DNA of 44,978 nucleotides from assembly GCA_001917905.1 (NCBI GenBank), contig MNEX01000280.1, forward strand, positions 2,943 to 47,920, in the 5' to 3' direction. The stretch comes from Acidobacteria bacterium 13_1_40CM_65_14. GTDB taxonomy: Bacteria; Acidobacteriota; Vicinamibacteria; Vicinamibacterales; CAVVIG01. Below the pieces are notes generated by a model, which did not search any database, was not told the origin of the DNA, and saw only the letters and a list, made by a program, of their open reading frames with translations. Position numbers and translations under genes: made by a program. Positions 24,340 through 32,748 of the stretch are shown here, one piece after another (position 1 is the stretch's first letter; each line of letters starts with the position of its first letter).

Positions 24340-24357
24340 GTCCGGCGAAAGCCGGAC
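24340..24357. repeat. GAAA-tetraloop hairpin between convergent genes
   Basis: GTCCGGC-GAAA-GCCGGAC, a perfect 7-bp stem, 4 bp from the stop of the minus-strand cytochrome fusion gene (24362). It may stabilise or end transcripts; there is no T-run. Confidence 0.5.
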
Positions 24358-24361
24358 ACGA

Positions 24362-25804
24362 CTATTGTCTGGGTTCCTTGGTGACCGTCATGTCGCTGAG
24401 GACTTGGCTGTCCACCGAATACAAAGTGAACGGCTGATACATCTCGTCCCAGCTCTGCTCCGACCAGTAGACTTCGAGGTTCGGTGACGGGTTCCACTTG
24501 TTCTTTGGCGAGTTGTCGTACTTGCCGATGCCGAGGATCTTGCTGCCCGCCGGAATCTTCAACGGCTGCTCGAGCTCGTACTCAATCTGCCAGTTGAAAT
24601 CGAACCTGGGCACGTCGAGAATCGTCTGCTCGCGGCCGTCCGGATACACGATCACCCAGCGCAGGCTCTTGCCGCGCAGGTGCATGTGCGGCGACATCGC
24701 ATACAGCGTGATGTCTTCGGTCACCGGCGTAATACCCGTCAGCGACCAGTCCTCGGCGTACGGCGGGATGTTCGGCGTCTTGCTGCGGCGGCGCGTCGTC
24801 GTCGTCGTTTCGTCCGCCGTGTACTCGACCTCTTTGCCTTCCGCGCGATAGAGCGACAAGCCGCCCTTGGTCGTCGCCAGCGGATCGCCGGCCTGACGAA
24901 TGAGGAGCTCGTGCGTCACCGGCACCTTGTTGAACCAGATGCCGAGCTTCGAGCGATCTTTTTCGGGTTTGCCGGTCGGGTTGTAGTGCACCTGCCAGTT
25001 GATGTACTTGCCCGCCGGAATCCGCTTGCCGATGTCGGAGCGATGCGTGTCGACGCCGCGTCCAGGCACCCACGAGAGGAGCTTGTTCGCGCCGGGCAGC
25101 GCCGTCGTGTCGGCGCGGCCTGCGAGCCCTTCGCCGCGATCGGTTGACGGTTTGCCGTCGCGCGTGATCAATCGGCCCTGCTCGTCGATGCGCGCGCCTT
25201 CCGGAATGTCGACGACGAACACGCCCAAGTGATGGACGACGGCGCGATTGCCCGGACGGATTTCGAGCGTCTCGGCGAATCGATCTTCAGCGAACGGCAC
25301 CTTCGCGTAGAACATCTGGACGCCAAGCTCGCCCTCGGCCGGAATCGAGAACTCAATCGGCATCTCGAGCACGTAGTCTGGCTCGCGGCCGGCGGTCCAC
25401 CCTTCGGCGAACTTGGGCATCGGCGGCAGCTCGGCGTCGTTGCCTCGCGGCGCGCCGGCGTCCACCCACGCGGCGATCGTCTCGATCTGCTGCCTGCTGA
25501 GACTGCGGTCGTTCCGCATCTTCAGACTGTGATCCGGATCGGCGCCCCACGGCGGCATCTCGCGCGAGACGACCTTGCTCTTGATCGCCTTCGCCCACGG
25601 CCGCACATCGTCGTACGACATCAGCGTCATCGGCGCGACTTCGCCGGGCCGATGGCACGACACGCACTTGTTGAAGACGATGGGCGCAACATCTTTACTG
25701 AAGGTGGGGACGGCGCCGGCTGCGGGCGCGGCAGTCTGCACGCGAGTGGCGGCGACGAACGCGACCGCCAGGGTCCCGAGGAGCACCGGAAGAACGCGCT
25801 TCAT
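24362..25804 (-). CDS. Secreted cytochrome c - PHM-like fusion, paralogue
   Basis: 480 aa with the same architecture as the 21704 gene: signal peptide, haem motif CVSCH, REMPPWG, then a copper-monooxygenase-like part with VVHHLGVFVVD, VHYNPTG and PHMHLRGKSL. A Thr/Arg-rich insertion (TADETTTTTRRRSKT) distinguishes it. The C-terminal YWSEQSWDEMYQPF closely matches its paralogue. ATG 25804 is preceded by GGAG. It is convergent with the OsmC gene and followed upstream by an unrelated small secreted protein. The substrate is unknown. Confidence 0.85.
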   Translation of the reverse strand: MKRVLPVLLGTLAVAFVAATRVQTAAPAAGAVPTFSKDVAPIVFNKCVSCHRPGEVAPMTLMSYDDVRPWAKAIKSKVVSREMPPWGADPDHSLKMRNDRSLSRQQIETIAAWVDAGAPRGNDAELPPMPKFAEGWTAGREPDYVLEMPIEFSIPAEGELGVQMFYAKVPFAEDRFAETLEIRPGNRAVVHHLGVFVVDIPEGARIDEQGRLITRDGKPSTDRGEGLAGRADTTALPGANKLLSWVPGRGVDTHRSDIGKRIPAGKYINWQVHYNPTGKPEKDRSKLGIWFNKVPVTHELLIRQAGDPLATTKGGLSLYRAEGKEVEYTADETTTTTRRRSKTPNIPPYAEDWSLTGITPVTEDITLYAMSPHMHLRGKSLRWVIVYPDGREQTILDVPRFDFNWQIEYELEQPLKIPAGSKILGIGKYDNSPKNKWNPSPNLEVYWSEQSWDEMYQPFTLYSVDSQVLSDMTVTKEPRQ

Positions 25805-25841
25805 GAACACTCCGCAAGAACAGATGTAAGGCGGGCCTTTC

Positions 25842-25880
25842 ATCCCTCGACGAATTCGGGATGCCCTGAGCCTGTCGAAG
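25842..25880. repeat. REP-like palindrome (GTCGAAGGGC type)
   Basis: CATCCCTCGACGAATTCGGG next to GCCCTGAGCCTGTCGAAGGGC, related to the in-gene copies at 16829 and 20354. It lies between two minus-strand genes. Confidence 0.6.
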
Positions 25881-25904
25881 GGCACGGCCGCCGCGTAGTG
25901 TAGC

Positions 25905-26267
25905 CTACTTCGCCGCCGGACAAGACGGCGCAATCGTGGTCACCGACGTGATGTTCAGACGGCTGAGCGGCGTCGCTTTGATATGCAGCCCTTTGACGAG
26001 GACCGCGTGATCCTTGTGCTGGGGCAGGTTGAACTCGCTGACGCCGATCAGCTTGAACTCGTTTTTCCCGATCGGCGGCGTCGCTGGAATATCTTTGGGC
26101 GCCGGCGCGTTGGCAGTGCTCGGCGCCGGATCGGTCGCGTTCACGACTCGCCAGTCGTTCGGGGCCGATTCTTTCAAGCAGCCGGCGACGCTCACGATGT
26201 CGACTTTCGGCGACGTGCGCGCCAACTGCGCCGCCGCCACGATGAGGATGAGGACAACCGTCTTCAT
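25905..26267 (-). CDS. Small secreted protein of unknown function
   Basis: 120 aa with an N-terminal hydrophobic segment (VVLILIVAAAQLA) that is probably a signal peptide. The mature part has VSVAGCLKESAPNDWRVVNATDP, a Pro/Ala-rich linker and EFKLIGVSEFNLPQHKDHAVLVKGL, with one cysteine at each end (AGCLKE and APSCPA). The pattern is typical of small acidobacterial exported proteins, but no function is known. It stands alone between a REP and the second 136-bp element. Confidence 0.7.
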   Translation of the reverse strand: MKTVVLILIVAAAQLARTSPKVDIVSVAGCLKESAPNDWRVVNATDPAPSTANAPAPKDIPATPPIGKNEFKLIGVSEFNLPQHKDHAVLVKGLHIKATPLSRLNITSVTTIAPSCPAAK

Positions 26268-26300
26268 GGCGCGTCATGATAACGCGGCCGGCTCGCGGGG

Positions 26301-26436
26301 CTAAAGAGCTTGTGAAAGAATCACGTCGAGCGCAAAGATCGCAAAGCGCGCAAAGCATCTTTTTCGAAAAGATTCTTCTTTGCAGTCTTGGCGGCCTTTG
26401 CGTTCACGTGATTTCTTCACATCCTCTGTAGCCGAG
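26301..26436. repeat. 136-bp mobile-looking palindromic element, copy 2
   Basis: In inverted orientation to 10250-10385, with 127 of 136 positions identical and no indels. It ends 13 bp before the stop of the next minus-strand gene, so it fills the intergenic space. Confidence 0.85.
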
Positions 26437-26448
26437 CGAGACCCGCCC

Positions 26449-27657
26449 TTAGCCGCGTTCCCATTCCGTGAGTCGATCGACGAGGACGTCGAACGGGACG
26501 ACGACCTGGGCGCCGTCGTGCTGGCGGCGAAAGACCACGCGCGACCAGCCGCGAACCGCCGTCGGCGTGCACACGTCGCCGGCCAGCCTGAGACGCCGGT
26601 GCTGGATCGCATTGCACACGACTCGCTCGTAGCGCGATCGCGCCAGCGGCGAGTCGGACGCCCCTGCCGCCATCGATGACGTCGACAGCGTCGCGCGGGC
26701 GCCCACATCGTCGTACGAAGCGGGACGATCGTCGAGCGACAGGAGCGTCGCACCCCGCTGATTGAGGATCGCGCGGATGACGCCGAGCGCCGGCGCATCC
26801 GCCACCGCCGCAATCGGTCGCGCGAACCGGCGGAACACGCGGCGCGCAATCGCGCGCAGACTCATCGTCCCTCGTGTCGTGATCCAGTTCGCTCGGTCGA
26901 TGTCGCAGGCGAACGGCGACTCGGCGTAGCAGCCGACGTTCGCCAGCCACCCGCGCCGTGAGGTGTGGCGGATCGGTGCGAAGCGGCGGATGACAGGCAT
27001 GTCGGATCGCAGGCGACGAAGCGCCGCCGGCGGCCATTGGCCGACCTCGCGAACCACACCGGCGACAAACGAGCCTGCCGCAATCATCAGCGACGCATCC
27101 GGTGTGAAATCGGCCGTCACCTCGATCCGTCCCGAACGCGGCCGCACGCCGACGCCCGTCGATCGCCGGTTCGTGCCCAGCATCATCACCGGCACCGGCA
27201 GCACGAACACGAGCGCGCGTGCAAGACGACGCACCTTCGGCATTGACGCGCCATTGGTTCGATCGCCGACCGACACGTTGTAGTGCGTGCTGAAGCCTTG
27301 AAGCCGGACGCGATGATTGTGCTCGCGGCCCCAGCGATCGAGATGCTCGCGGATGAAACGAATCCCTTCCCACAGCGATCGCGCCGCGCGTGTCACGCAG
27401 CCGCGCTCCAGCTCGATCGCCGGAGTCGCGATCTCGATCACGCCCGTATCGAAGTAGACGGCGGCGCCGTTCGGCAGATGGTAGGAGGTGCCGATGCGAT
27501 GCATCAGTGGCTCGTGGATGAATCCGCGCGGATCCCCGAACAAGGCTTCGGGATCCACCGGCGCGCCGTCGACGACGAGCGTCAGCTCGGCTTCAAGGCC
27601 GAACGCCGGATGTGCCAGACGATCGGTCGTCCAATCGCCGCGCTTGGTCCGCTTCAT
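26449..27657 (-). CDS. Glutamate-cysteine-ligase-like (carboxylate-amine ligase fold) protein
   Basis: 402 aa. Early segments FGLEAELTLVVDG, YFDTGVIEIATPAIELERG and LQGFSTHYNVSVGDR resemble the GCS-type ATP-dependent carboxylate-amine ligases (acidic metal/ATP residues in the E-x-E and N-V-S-V positions), and GRIEVTADFTPDASLMIAAG is consistent. The exact family is uncertain and the reaction is unknown. ATG 27657 lies 65 bp inside the preceding M15-like gene, so the two are coupled. It is the last gene of a three-gene unit with a beta-lactamase-like hydrolase. Confidence 0.5.
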   Translation of the reverse strand: MKRTKRGDWTTDRLAHPAFGLEAELTLVVDGAPVDPEALFGDPRGFIHEPLMHRIGTSYHLPNGAAVYFDTGVIEIATPAIELERGCVTRAARSLWEGIRFIREHLDRWGREHNHRVRLQGFSTHYNVSVGDRTNGASMPKVRRLARALVFVLPVPVMMLGTNRRSTGVGVRPRSGRIEVTADFTPDASLMIAAGSFVAGVVREVGQWPPAALRRLRSDMPVIRRFAPIRHTSRRGWLANVGCYAESPFACDIDRANWITTRGTMSLRAIARRVFRRFARPIAAVADAPALGVIRAILNQRGATLLSLDDRPASYDDVGARATLSTSSMAAGASDSPLARSRYERVVCNAIQHRRLRLAGDVCTPTAVRGWSRVVFRRQHDGAQVVVPFDVLVDRLTEWERG

Positions 27658-28261
27658 CGTCCTCTTCCGAAATCCCGTTGGGCACCATGGTGGCGTACCC
27701 GAGATCGATGTGAAGGTGATCGTCGGCGTGGCCGGCGTCGTGACCGTACGGCCGCACCCACCCAAACGGCAGGAGACGCCGCGCGACCGCGGCGTACCGG
27801 CCGATCTGCTCCTCGGTGTCGAGCGGCTCCCCGCCGATCGCGTAGATGTTCGCGGCGGTGCCCCAGCAATGCGGCGATCCTGAACGCGAGCCGCGGTGCG
27901 TCGGCGAGCGATAGCCGCCGTTGGCCGCGATCCGCACGGTGGCGCCGACTTCGAGGCGGAACACTTCGAGCGCCGCCGCCAGCGACGTCACCGCGCATGG
28001 CACGTAGCGCGGGAACATCCGAAGGCTGGCGGCTTCATGAAGATCGACGTCCATCAGCTCCCACAGTCCGAAGTGCGCCGTGAGCTGCGTGGTGAGCGCC
28101 GTCTGCCACGAATCGACCTCGAAGAAGAATCGCGGGAGCCGGTGCCAGTCGCCGTCGCGGGTCCGCATCAGCGCTCCCGGCTGCAGAGGCCGCGACACCG
28201 GGTCGGGAAGATCGAGCGCGTCGACGACCGGTAAACCGAGCGCATCATTCTCCACCATCAT
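27593..28261 (-). CDS. M15-like (D-Ala-D-Ala carboxypeptidase/hedgehog-type) peptidase homologue
   Basis: 222 aa, no signal peptide. The C-terminal half has GYRSPTHRG, SPHCWGTAANIYAIG and DDHLHIDLGY, which match the order of zinc ligands in M15 peptidases (H-x6-D region, then H-x-H). The usual Asp after the first His is replaced in the TAANIY segment, so activity is uncertain. Starts ATG 28261/28258 overlap the stop of the beta-lactamase-like gene. The N-terminal 90 residues are not recognised. Confidence 0.6.
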   Translation of the reverse strand: MMVENDALGLPVVDALDLPDPVSRPLQPGALMRTRDGDWHRLPRFFFEVDSWQTALTTQLTAHFGLWELMDVDLHEAASLRMFPRYVPCAVTSLAAALEVFRLEVGATVRIAANGGYRSPTHRGSRSGSPHCWGTAANIYAIGGEPLDTEEQIGRYAAVARRLLPFGWVRPYGHDAGHADDHLHIDLGYATMVPNGISEEDDEADQARRLDDRSSGTSGVRP

Positions 28262-29127
28262 GCGGCTTCGCCGGCGGCGGCCACTGCGTCGTAGACGAGG
28301 CCGGAGATGGCGGCGAGCGCCTCGTTGCGCGCCGACGGATCGCCGGCGCACGCGGCGAGAATCGCGACGACGTACGGCGGGCGGCCTGGAAGAAACACGA
28401 GGCCCGCATCGTGCGACACCGTCGAGATGTCGCCCGTCTTGTGCGCCACGCGCGCGACCGCCCGGATGGCGTCGGGCAGGCCGGGCGCGATCCCGCCCGC
28501 GAATTCCTGATCCATGAGGATGTCGATCATCGCCTTCGACGATTCGGGCGAGAATCCGCGGCCGTCGCGAATCGCGCGCAGCAGCCCGACGATGCCGTCC
28601 GCGGTGACGCGATTGCTCAAGCCGGCCTCGAACGCGCGCTCGTCCTCGACGCCGCGGCAGACGTCGACGCCGGTGATGTCGCGTGCGGCCAGCGCCGCGC
28701 GCGTCTCTTCGACGCCGACGAGATCGAGCAGCAGATTCGCGGCGAGGTTGCTGCTGCGCACGATCATGTGCCTCGCCAGCTCGCCGACGCGCATCGTCTT
28801 GCCGATCGACGCGTGCACGTCGTCGTCCGCGTCGCGCCGCGCGTCGACGCGAAACGGCTGGCCGTCGAGCACGCTCAGAAAACGGTTGCGCACGTGCAGC
28901 CGGGAGTCGAGGGTGAAGCGTCCGCGCTCGATCGCGTCGAACAGCCCGGCGAGGATCGCGACTTTGATTGTGCTCGCCGCGTGAAACCAGCGATCGCCGT
29001 CCAGGCCCCACGCGAAGCCGGAGAGATAGTCGAAGACGCTCACACCGAGCGCGCCGTCGCCGAGCCCGGCGGCGATTTCACCGGCGCGCGACGCGAGCGT
29101 GGCCTGCAGATGTTCCGCGCGACTCAC
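28258..29127 (-). CDS. Class A beta-lactamase-like serine hydrolase
   Basis: 289 aa. The penicillin-recognising motifs are all present: STIK at residues 52-55 (nucleophile Ser52), SSN at 125-127 (SDN-like) and KTG at 230-232, plus GLSNRVTADGIVGLL around the omega-loop end. There is no signal peptide, unlike resistance enzymes, so the protein is probably cytoplasmic and may act on a peptide or amide other than beta-lactams. It heads a coupled unit with an M15-like and a GCS-like gene. Confidence 0.8.
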   Translation of the reverse strand: MSRAEHLQATLASRAGEIAAGLGDGALGVSVFDYLSGFAWGLDGDRWFHAASTIKVAILAGLFDAIERGRFTLDSRLHVRNRFLSVLDGQPFRVDARRDADDDVHASIGKTMRVGELARHMIVRSSNLAANLLLDLVGVEETRAALAARDITGVDVCRGVEDERAFEAGLSNRVTADGIVGLLRAIRDGRGFSPESSKAMIDILMDQEFAGGIAPGLPDAIRAVARVAHKTGDISTVSHDAGLVFLPGRPPYVVAILAACAGDPSARNEALAAISGLVYDAVAAAGEAA

Positions 29128-29177
29128 GCGTCCAGTCTACATTCGCGGGCGTGTCAGGTGCTCAGCCGTAGACGCGT

Positions 29178-29855
29178 ATGATAGCGCCCGTGGCACAACG
29201 ATCGACGCCGAGCTCGCGGAACCCGCAGAGAGAAGGCTTGTCTCTGCGCGTTCTGCGGATTCTGCGTGTCGCGTACGTGGTTGTGCCGGCAGTCATGATC
29301 GCCGCGGCCGCCGACGCCCACGACCTCGAACGCACGCAGGTGCTGTTGACGTTCGCGCGCGACGGCTCGTTCGTCCTCGACGTCTCGAACGATCCGAGCT
29401 GGCTGAAGCTGCGTCTCGAGCCGGACTTTTTCCACAGGGGCAACTTCATCGATCGGATCGTGCTGTTCGTCGACGGTCACGAGATTCGGCCCTCGTCGGT
29501 CGAATACATCGACGGGCCGGTGGTCGGCACGCATCGGCTGCGCGGACGGATGCCGCTCGACGCACACACACTGCGCTGGTACTACGGCCTGGTGATCGAT
29601 CCGTATCCGCTGACGATTCGGCGCGCCGATGGCCGCGTGCAGGTGGAAGAAATCGGCGGCGACGCGTGGAGCCGCACGATCGATGTCAGCGGCCAGTTCC
29701 AGGCGCCGCGCATGCTCGACACGCTCGCGCCGATCGCAGTGGTCGGCTTGTTGGTAGTTCCGATCGTCTTGCGGCTCGCCGGGCGCCGAGTGAACACAAA
29801 GGACACAAAGGACACAAAGAAAGAAGCGTTTGGTTCTCTTCCTTTATGTCCTTAG
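29178..29855 (+). CDS. Membrane-anchored exported protein with repeat-encoded N- and C-termini
   Basis: 225 aa. Residues about 11-32 (SSRNPQREGLSLRVLRILR) derive from a palindromic repeat and run into a signal-type core (VAYVVVPAVMIAAAADAHD). The mature domain (LERTQVLLTFARDGSFVLDVSNDPSWLKLRL; IVLFVDGHEIRP) resembles the N-terminal periplasmic part of HupE/UreJ-like proteins. A transmembrane helix lies near the end (TLAPIAVVGLLVVPIVLRLAG), and the last 20 residues plus the stop come from another repeat (VNTKDTKDTKK). Function unknown. Confidence 0.7.
   Translation: MIAPVAQRSTPSSRNPQREGLSLRVLRILRVAYVVVPAVMIAAAADAHDLERTQVLLTFARDGSFVLDVSNDPSWLKLRLEPDFFHRGNFIDRIVLFVDGHEIRPSSVEYIDGPVVGTHRLRGRMPLDAHTLRWYYGLVIDPYPLTIRRADGRVQVEEIGGDAWSRTIDVSGQFQAPRMLDTLAPIAVVGLLVVPIVLRLAGRRVNTKDTKDTKKEAFGSLPLCP
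29214..29270. repeat. Tandem-arm palindrome (CCGCAGAG type) inside a CDS
   Basis: The left arm GACGCCGAGCTCGCGGAACC... and the right arm ...TCTGCGGATTCTGCGTGTC pair imperfectly. It encodes the n-region and start of the core of the 29178 gene. Confidence 0.65.
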
Positions 29856-29868
29856 TGTCCTTTGTGTT
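29793..29868. repeat. Tandem-arm palindrome (CACAAAGGA type) at convergent gene ends
   Basis: 27-bp arms (29793-29819 and 29842-29868) of CACAAAGGA units. It provides the last codons and stop of the 29178 gene and ends 4 bp before the stop of the convergent NHL gene. It could act as a two-way terminator. Confidence 0.82.
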
Positions 29869-29871
29869 GGA

Positions 29872-30987
29872 TCAGCGTTGGGTTGAGCTCGTCCCCGACG
29901 GCACGAACTTCTGTAGCCGCTGGCCGTACGTGTCGGCGGCGTAGACCGCGCCTTTCGAGTCGACGACGATGCCGTGGACCCAGTCGAACTCACCGGGCCC
30001 CCAGCCCTGCTTGCCCCACACGGCGAGGATCTTGCCGTCCTTCAGCGAAAACTTCAGGACGCGCTCGTCCTTGTGATCCGCAATCCAGCCGATGCCGTCG
30101 GTGCCCTTGCGCGAGATGTTGACGTCCCACGGATTCCAGTCGTTGCGAATCTCGCGGATGTAGGTGAGATTCTTGTCGAACACTTCGAGGCGATGACCTT
30201 CGCGGTCGATGATGTAGAGATTCTCGTCGGCGTCGACCGCGATCTTGTGCGGCAAGTTCCATTCGCCCGGGCCGGTGCCTTTGTCCTGCGGTCCGCCGGC
30301 GCCTTTTCCCACCTGTTTGATGAACTTGCCGTGCTTGTCGTACATCACCACGCGGTTGTTGCCGTAGCCGTCGGTCACGATGATGTTGCCGTTGTGCAGG
30401 ATCGCGATGCCCGACGGCAGATTGAGGTGCGTCGCGTCAGTGCCCTTCTCCTCGGTGACGCCAATCTGCAGCAGGAGCTTATCGAGTTTCGGCGACAGCT
30501 TGACGATGCGGTGCGCGTCGCGCTCGATGACGTACACGTTGCCGTCCCAGTCGACGCCGCCCGAGTGCTGCCACGACGGATTGATCTTCTTGCCGTTGAT
30601 CTCCTGATCGGCGCCGGACAGGACGAGATTCCCGTCGCGATCGAACACCATCACCGGCTTCACGCCGCGGTTGAACACGTAGATGCGATCCTGCGCGTCG
30701 ATCGCGAGGCCGGAGATGCCCGGCTGATTCGTCGGCCCTCCCGTGGCACCTTGCGAACCTGGCGAGCCACCGCGCGCCCGTCGCGCCGCGGCCTGCGCTT
30801 CACGCTCCGCCGGCGGCGGCGGCGCATCCTTCAACCCGAAGTACATCCCAGGCGGCAGCTTTGGCCAGTTCGGCACCAGTCGATATCCACCGTCGCCTTG
30901 CGCGAACACGCGGCCCTGAAAGGGCCGCGCGACGAACGTCACCGACACGAGACCGGCACACAGCATCGTGACGAAGATGCGTCGCAT
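29872..30987 (-). CDS. Secreted NHL-repeat protein, peptidyl-alpha-hydroxyglycine lyase (PAL)-like
   Basis: 371 aa with a signal peptide (RRIFVTMLCAGLVSVTFVA). A Pro/Ala linker is followed by six or so NHL-type blades, for example GISGLAIDAQDRIYVFNRG, NLPSGIAILHNGNIIVTDGYGNNRVV and NLPHKIAVDADENLYIIDREGHRLEVF. Homologues are often labelled PAL-like, the second half of peptide amidation; whether this one cleaves hydroxyglycine is unproven. It lies 20 bp downstream of an MFS gene on the same strand. PHM-like proteins elsewhere in the window make a functional link imaginable. Confidence 0.75.
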   Translation of the reverse strand: MRRIFVTMLCAGLVSVTFVARPFQGRVFAQGDGGYRLVPNWPKLPPGMYFGLKDAPPPPAEREAQAAARRARGGSPGSQGATGGPTNQPGISGLAIDAQDRIYVFNRGVKPVMVFDRDGNLVLSGADQEINGKKINPSWQHSGGVDWDGNVYVIERDAHRIVKLSPKLDKLLLQIGVTEEKGTDATHLNLPSGIAILHNGNIIVTDGYGNNRVVMYDKHGKFIKQVGKGAGGPQDKGTGPGEWNLPHKIAVDADENLYIIDREGHRLEVFDKNLTYIREIRNDWNPWDVNISRKGTDGIGWIADHKDERVLKFSLKDGKILAVWGKQGWGPGEFDWVHGIVVDSKGAVYAADTYGQRLQKFVPSGTSSTQR

Positions 30988-31007
30988 GAGCCCTCCAGCC
31001 CTTAGCC

Positions 31008-32249
31008 CTAGCCCGAGGCACGCGCGGCGCTGACCGTCGCGCGCTGAAGCTGCGGCTGCGGGTTTTTCGCCGCGAACAGGACGCCGAGCGCCGCGACCGA
31101 GACCGCCGCCGCGGTGTAGAACGCCCAACGATATTCGCCGGTGACGACGAACACGCGCCCGCCGAGGAATGGTCCGAGAATGCTGGCGACTCCCCAAGCG
31201 AGCAGCAGCAGCCCATAGTTGAAGCCGACGTTCTTCGTGCCGTAGAAATCGGCGCTCGTCGATGCGTACACCGACAACTGCGTGCCGTAGCAGTAGTAGA
31301 CGATGGCGAGCAGCACGTAGAAGAGCGTCACGTTCTCGCGCAGCAGAAACAGCGCGGGCATCGCCGCCATCTGTACGATGAGCATCACGCGGATGGTGTT
31401 GAGCCGGCCGGCGTGATCCGACATCCATCCCGAGAGCACGCGACCCGAGGCGCTCCCGATCGCGCCGACCGTGAGCGCGAACGCCGCGACGGCGGCCGAG
31501 TGTCCCGCGTTGCGCGCGAACGGCACGAGCTGACTGATGACCATCGTACCGGCCGTCGTGCCCAGACAGTACGCGATCCACAGCACCCAGAACGTCTGCG
31601 TGCGCACCATCCGCGACGCCGGCACATCGCCGCCGCTCGGCGCGGCGGCGCGTACTTGAGACGGATCCCATCCCGCCGGCCGATAGCCCGTCGGCGGATT
31701 CTGCACGAGCCACGTCGCGATCATCGTCATCGCGAAGAACAGCAGCGAGTAGATTTGAAACGTCGCACGCCAGCCGACGCGCGCGATCAACGCCGACGCG
31801 AGCGGGCCGAACACGCCGGACCCAGCGCCGAATCCGCCGACCATCAGGCCGACGATCAACCCGCGCTTGTCGGGAAACCATTTCGATCCGACCGAGGTCG
31901 GCACGACGTACCCGAAGCCGCTGCCGGTGCCGGCGATGACGCCGGCCGTGAGATAGAACATCAGCAGCGACTGCGTGAAGCTCGCGAGCAGCAGCCCGAG
32001 ACTGAAGAGGACGCCGCCGATCGCGGCGACCAGGCGTGGGCCGCGAACATCGTGGATGCGGCCGGCGATCACGTACCAGGTCGCGATCATCACGAGGCCG
32101 ATCGTCGTCACCCACGACGTCTGCGCGCGCGTCCACCCGAAGTCCTTCTCGAGCGGCAGCATGAACGCGCTCATGGCGTACAGCGTGCCGAACGCCATGT
32201 TCATCATCACGCCGCCGACGACGGGGAGCCAGCGATTGGTGGGATGCAC
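31008..32249 (-). CDS. MFS transporter, oxalate/formate-antiporter-like (OFA) type
   Basis: 413 aa with about 12 hydrophobic helices. The N-terminal VVGGVMMNMAFGTLYAMSAFMLPLEKDFGWTRAQ and the loop AGRIHDVRGPRLV match the OFA branch of the major facilitator superfamily, as does WFPDKRGLIVGLMVGGFGAGSG. It transports a small organic anion; the actual substrate is unknown. It is upstream of, and probably co-transcribed with, the NHL protein gene. Confidence 0.88.
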   Translation of the reverse strand: MHPTNRWLPVVGGVMMNMAFGTLYAMSAFMLPLEKDFGWTRAQTSWVTTIGLVMIATWYVIAGRIHDVRGPRLVAAIGGVLFSLGLLLASFTQSLLMFYLTAGVIAGTGSGFGYVVPTSVGSKWFPDKRGLIVGLMVGGFGAGSGVFGPLASALIARVGWRATFQIYSLLFFAMTMIATWLVQNPPTGYRPAGWDPSQVRAAAPSGGDVPASRMVRTQTFWVLWIAYCLGTTAGTMVISQLVPFARNAGHSAAVAAFALTVGAIGSASGRVLSGWMSDHAGRLNTIRVMLIVQMAAMPALFLLRENVTLFYVLLAIVYYCYGTQLSVYASTSADFYGTKNVGFNYGLLLLAWGVASILGPFLGGRVFVVTGEYRWAFYTAAAVSVAALGVLFAAKNPQPQLQRATVSAARASG

Positions 32250-32276
32250 GCGGCGAAGTTTACACGCAAACCGGGA

Positions 32277-32634
32277 AACGGAGAGGACGGAGGTAACGGA
32301 TTCACATAGAGAAACTGAGCAACGGAGATTTCTTCGCGCTCGGTCACGCTGCGATCGCGATCACAAAAACGCAATCACGAAGGCACGAAAACACGAAAAC
32401 ACGAAGAAGACGCTGACGCCCAGAGGAGAATCGGGCGGTTCGACGCGCGGCGCGCAGCGCCGTCACACGGCGAAAAGCGGCCGTGCACGAGTCGCGCTGC
32501 AACATTCCGCGACTCGCGCACGACCGCTTTTTGCCGTGTGCTGGGCCTGCTTCGCAGGCCCACGCGTCGAACCCTCCGTTCGTCTCCGTTTCTCCGTTTC
32601 TCCGTGTGAACCCGTTGCCTCCGTCCCCCTCCGT
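32277..32634. repeat. Nested palindromes
   Basis: The outer arms 32277-32327 and 32584-32634 (ACGGAG units) pair over about 50 bp. Inside are a single arm of CACGAAAACACGAAAA units (32370-32410) and a long inverted repeat (32464-32496 with 32508-32540, 30 of 33 positions, 11-nt loop). This fills the gap of about 390 bp between the MFS gene and a TonB-receptor remnant; no gene is seen. Confidence 0.8.
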
Positions 32635-32638
32635 GATC

Positions 32639-32740
32639 TCAGAATCGGAACTGAAGCCCCAGTCCAATGATCCGCGGCTGCAAAATCGACCTCGGCATCC
32701 CTCCAAAGCTCGGATCGTCGGGCGCGCAGATCCAATGTCG
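32639..32740 (-). pseudogene. C-terminal remnant of a TonB-dependent receptor
   Basis: About 33 codons read ERHWICAPDDPSFGGMP, then ILQPRIIGLGLQFRF and a stop. The closing pattern (basic residue, alternating hydrophobics, terminal Phe) is that of acidobacterial TonB receptors. The rest of the gene is absent: the methyltransferase coding region begins upstream, and a repeat arm abuts the stop. Probably a deletion scar. Confidence 0.55.
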
Positions 32741-32748
32741 CTCGGCGA

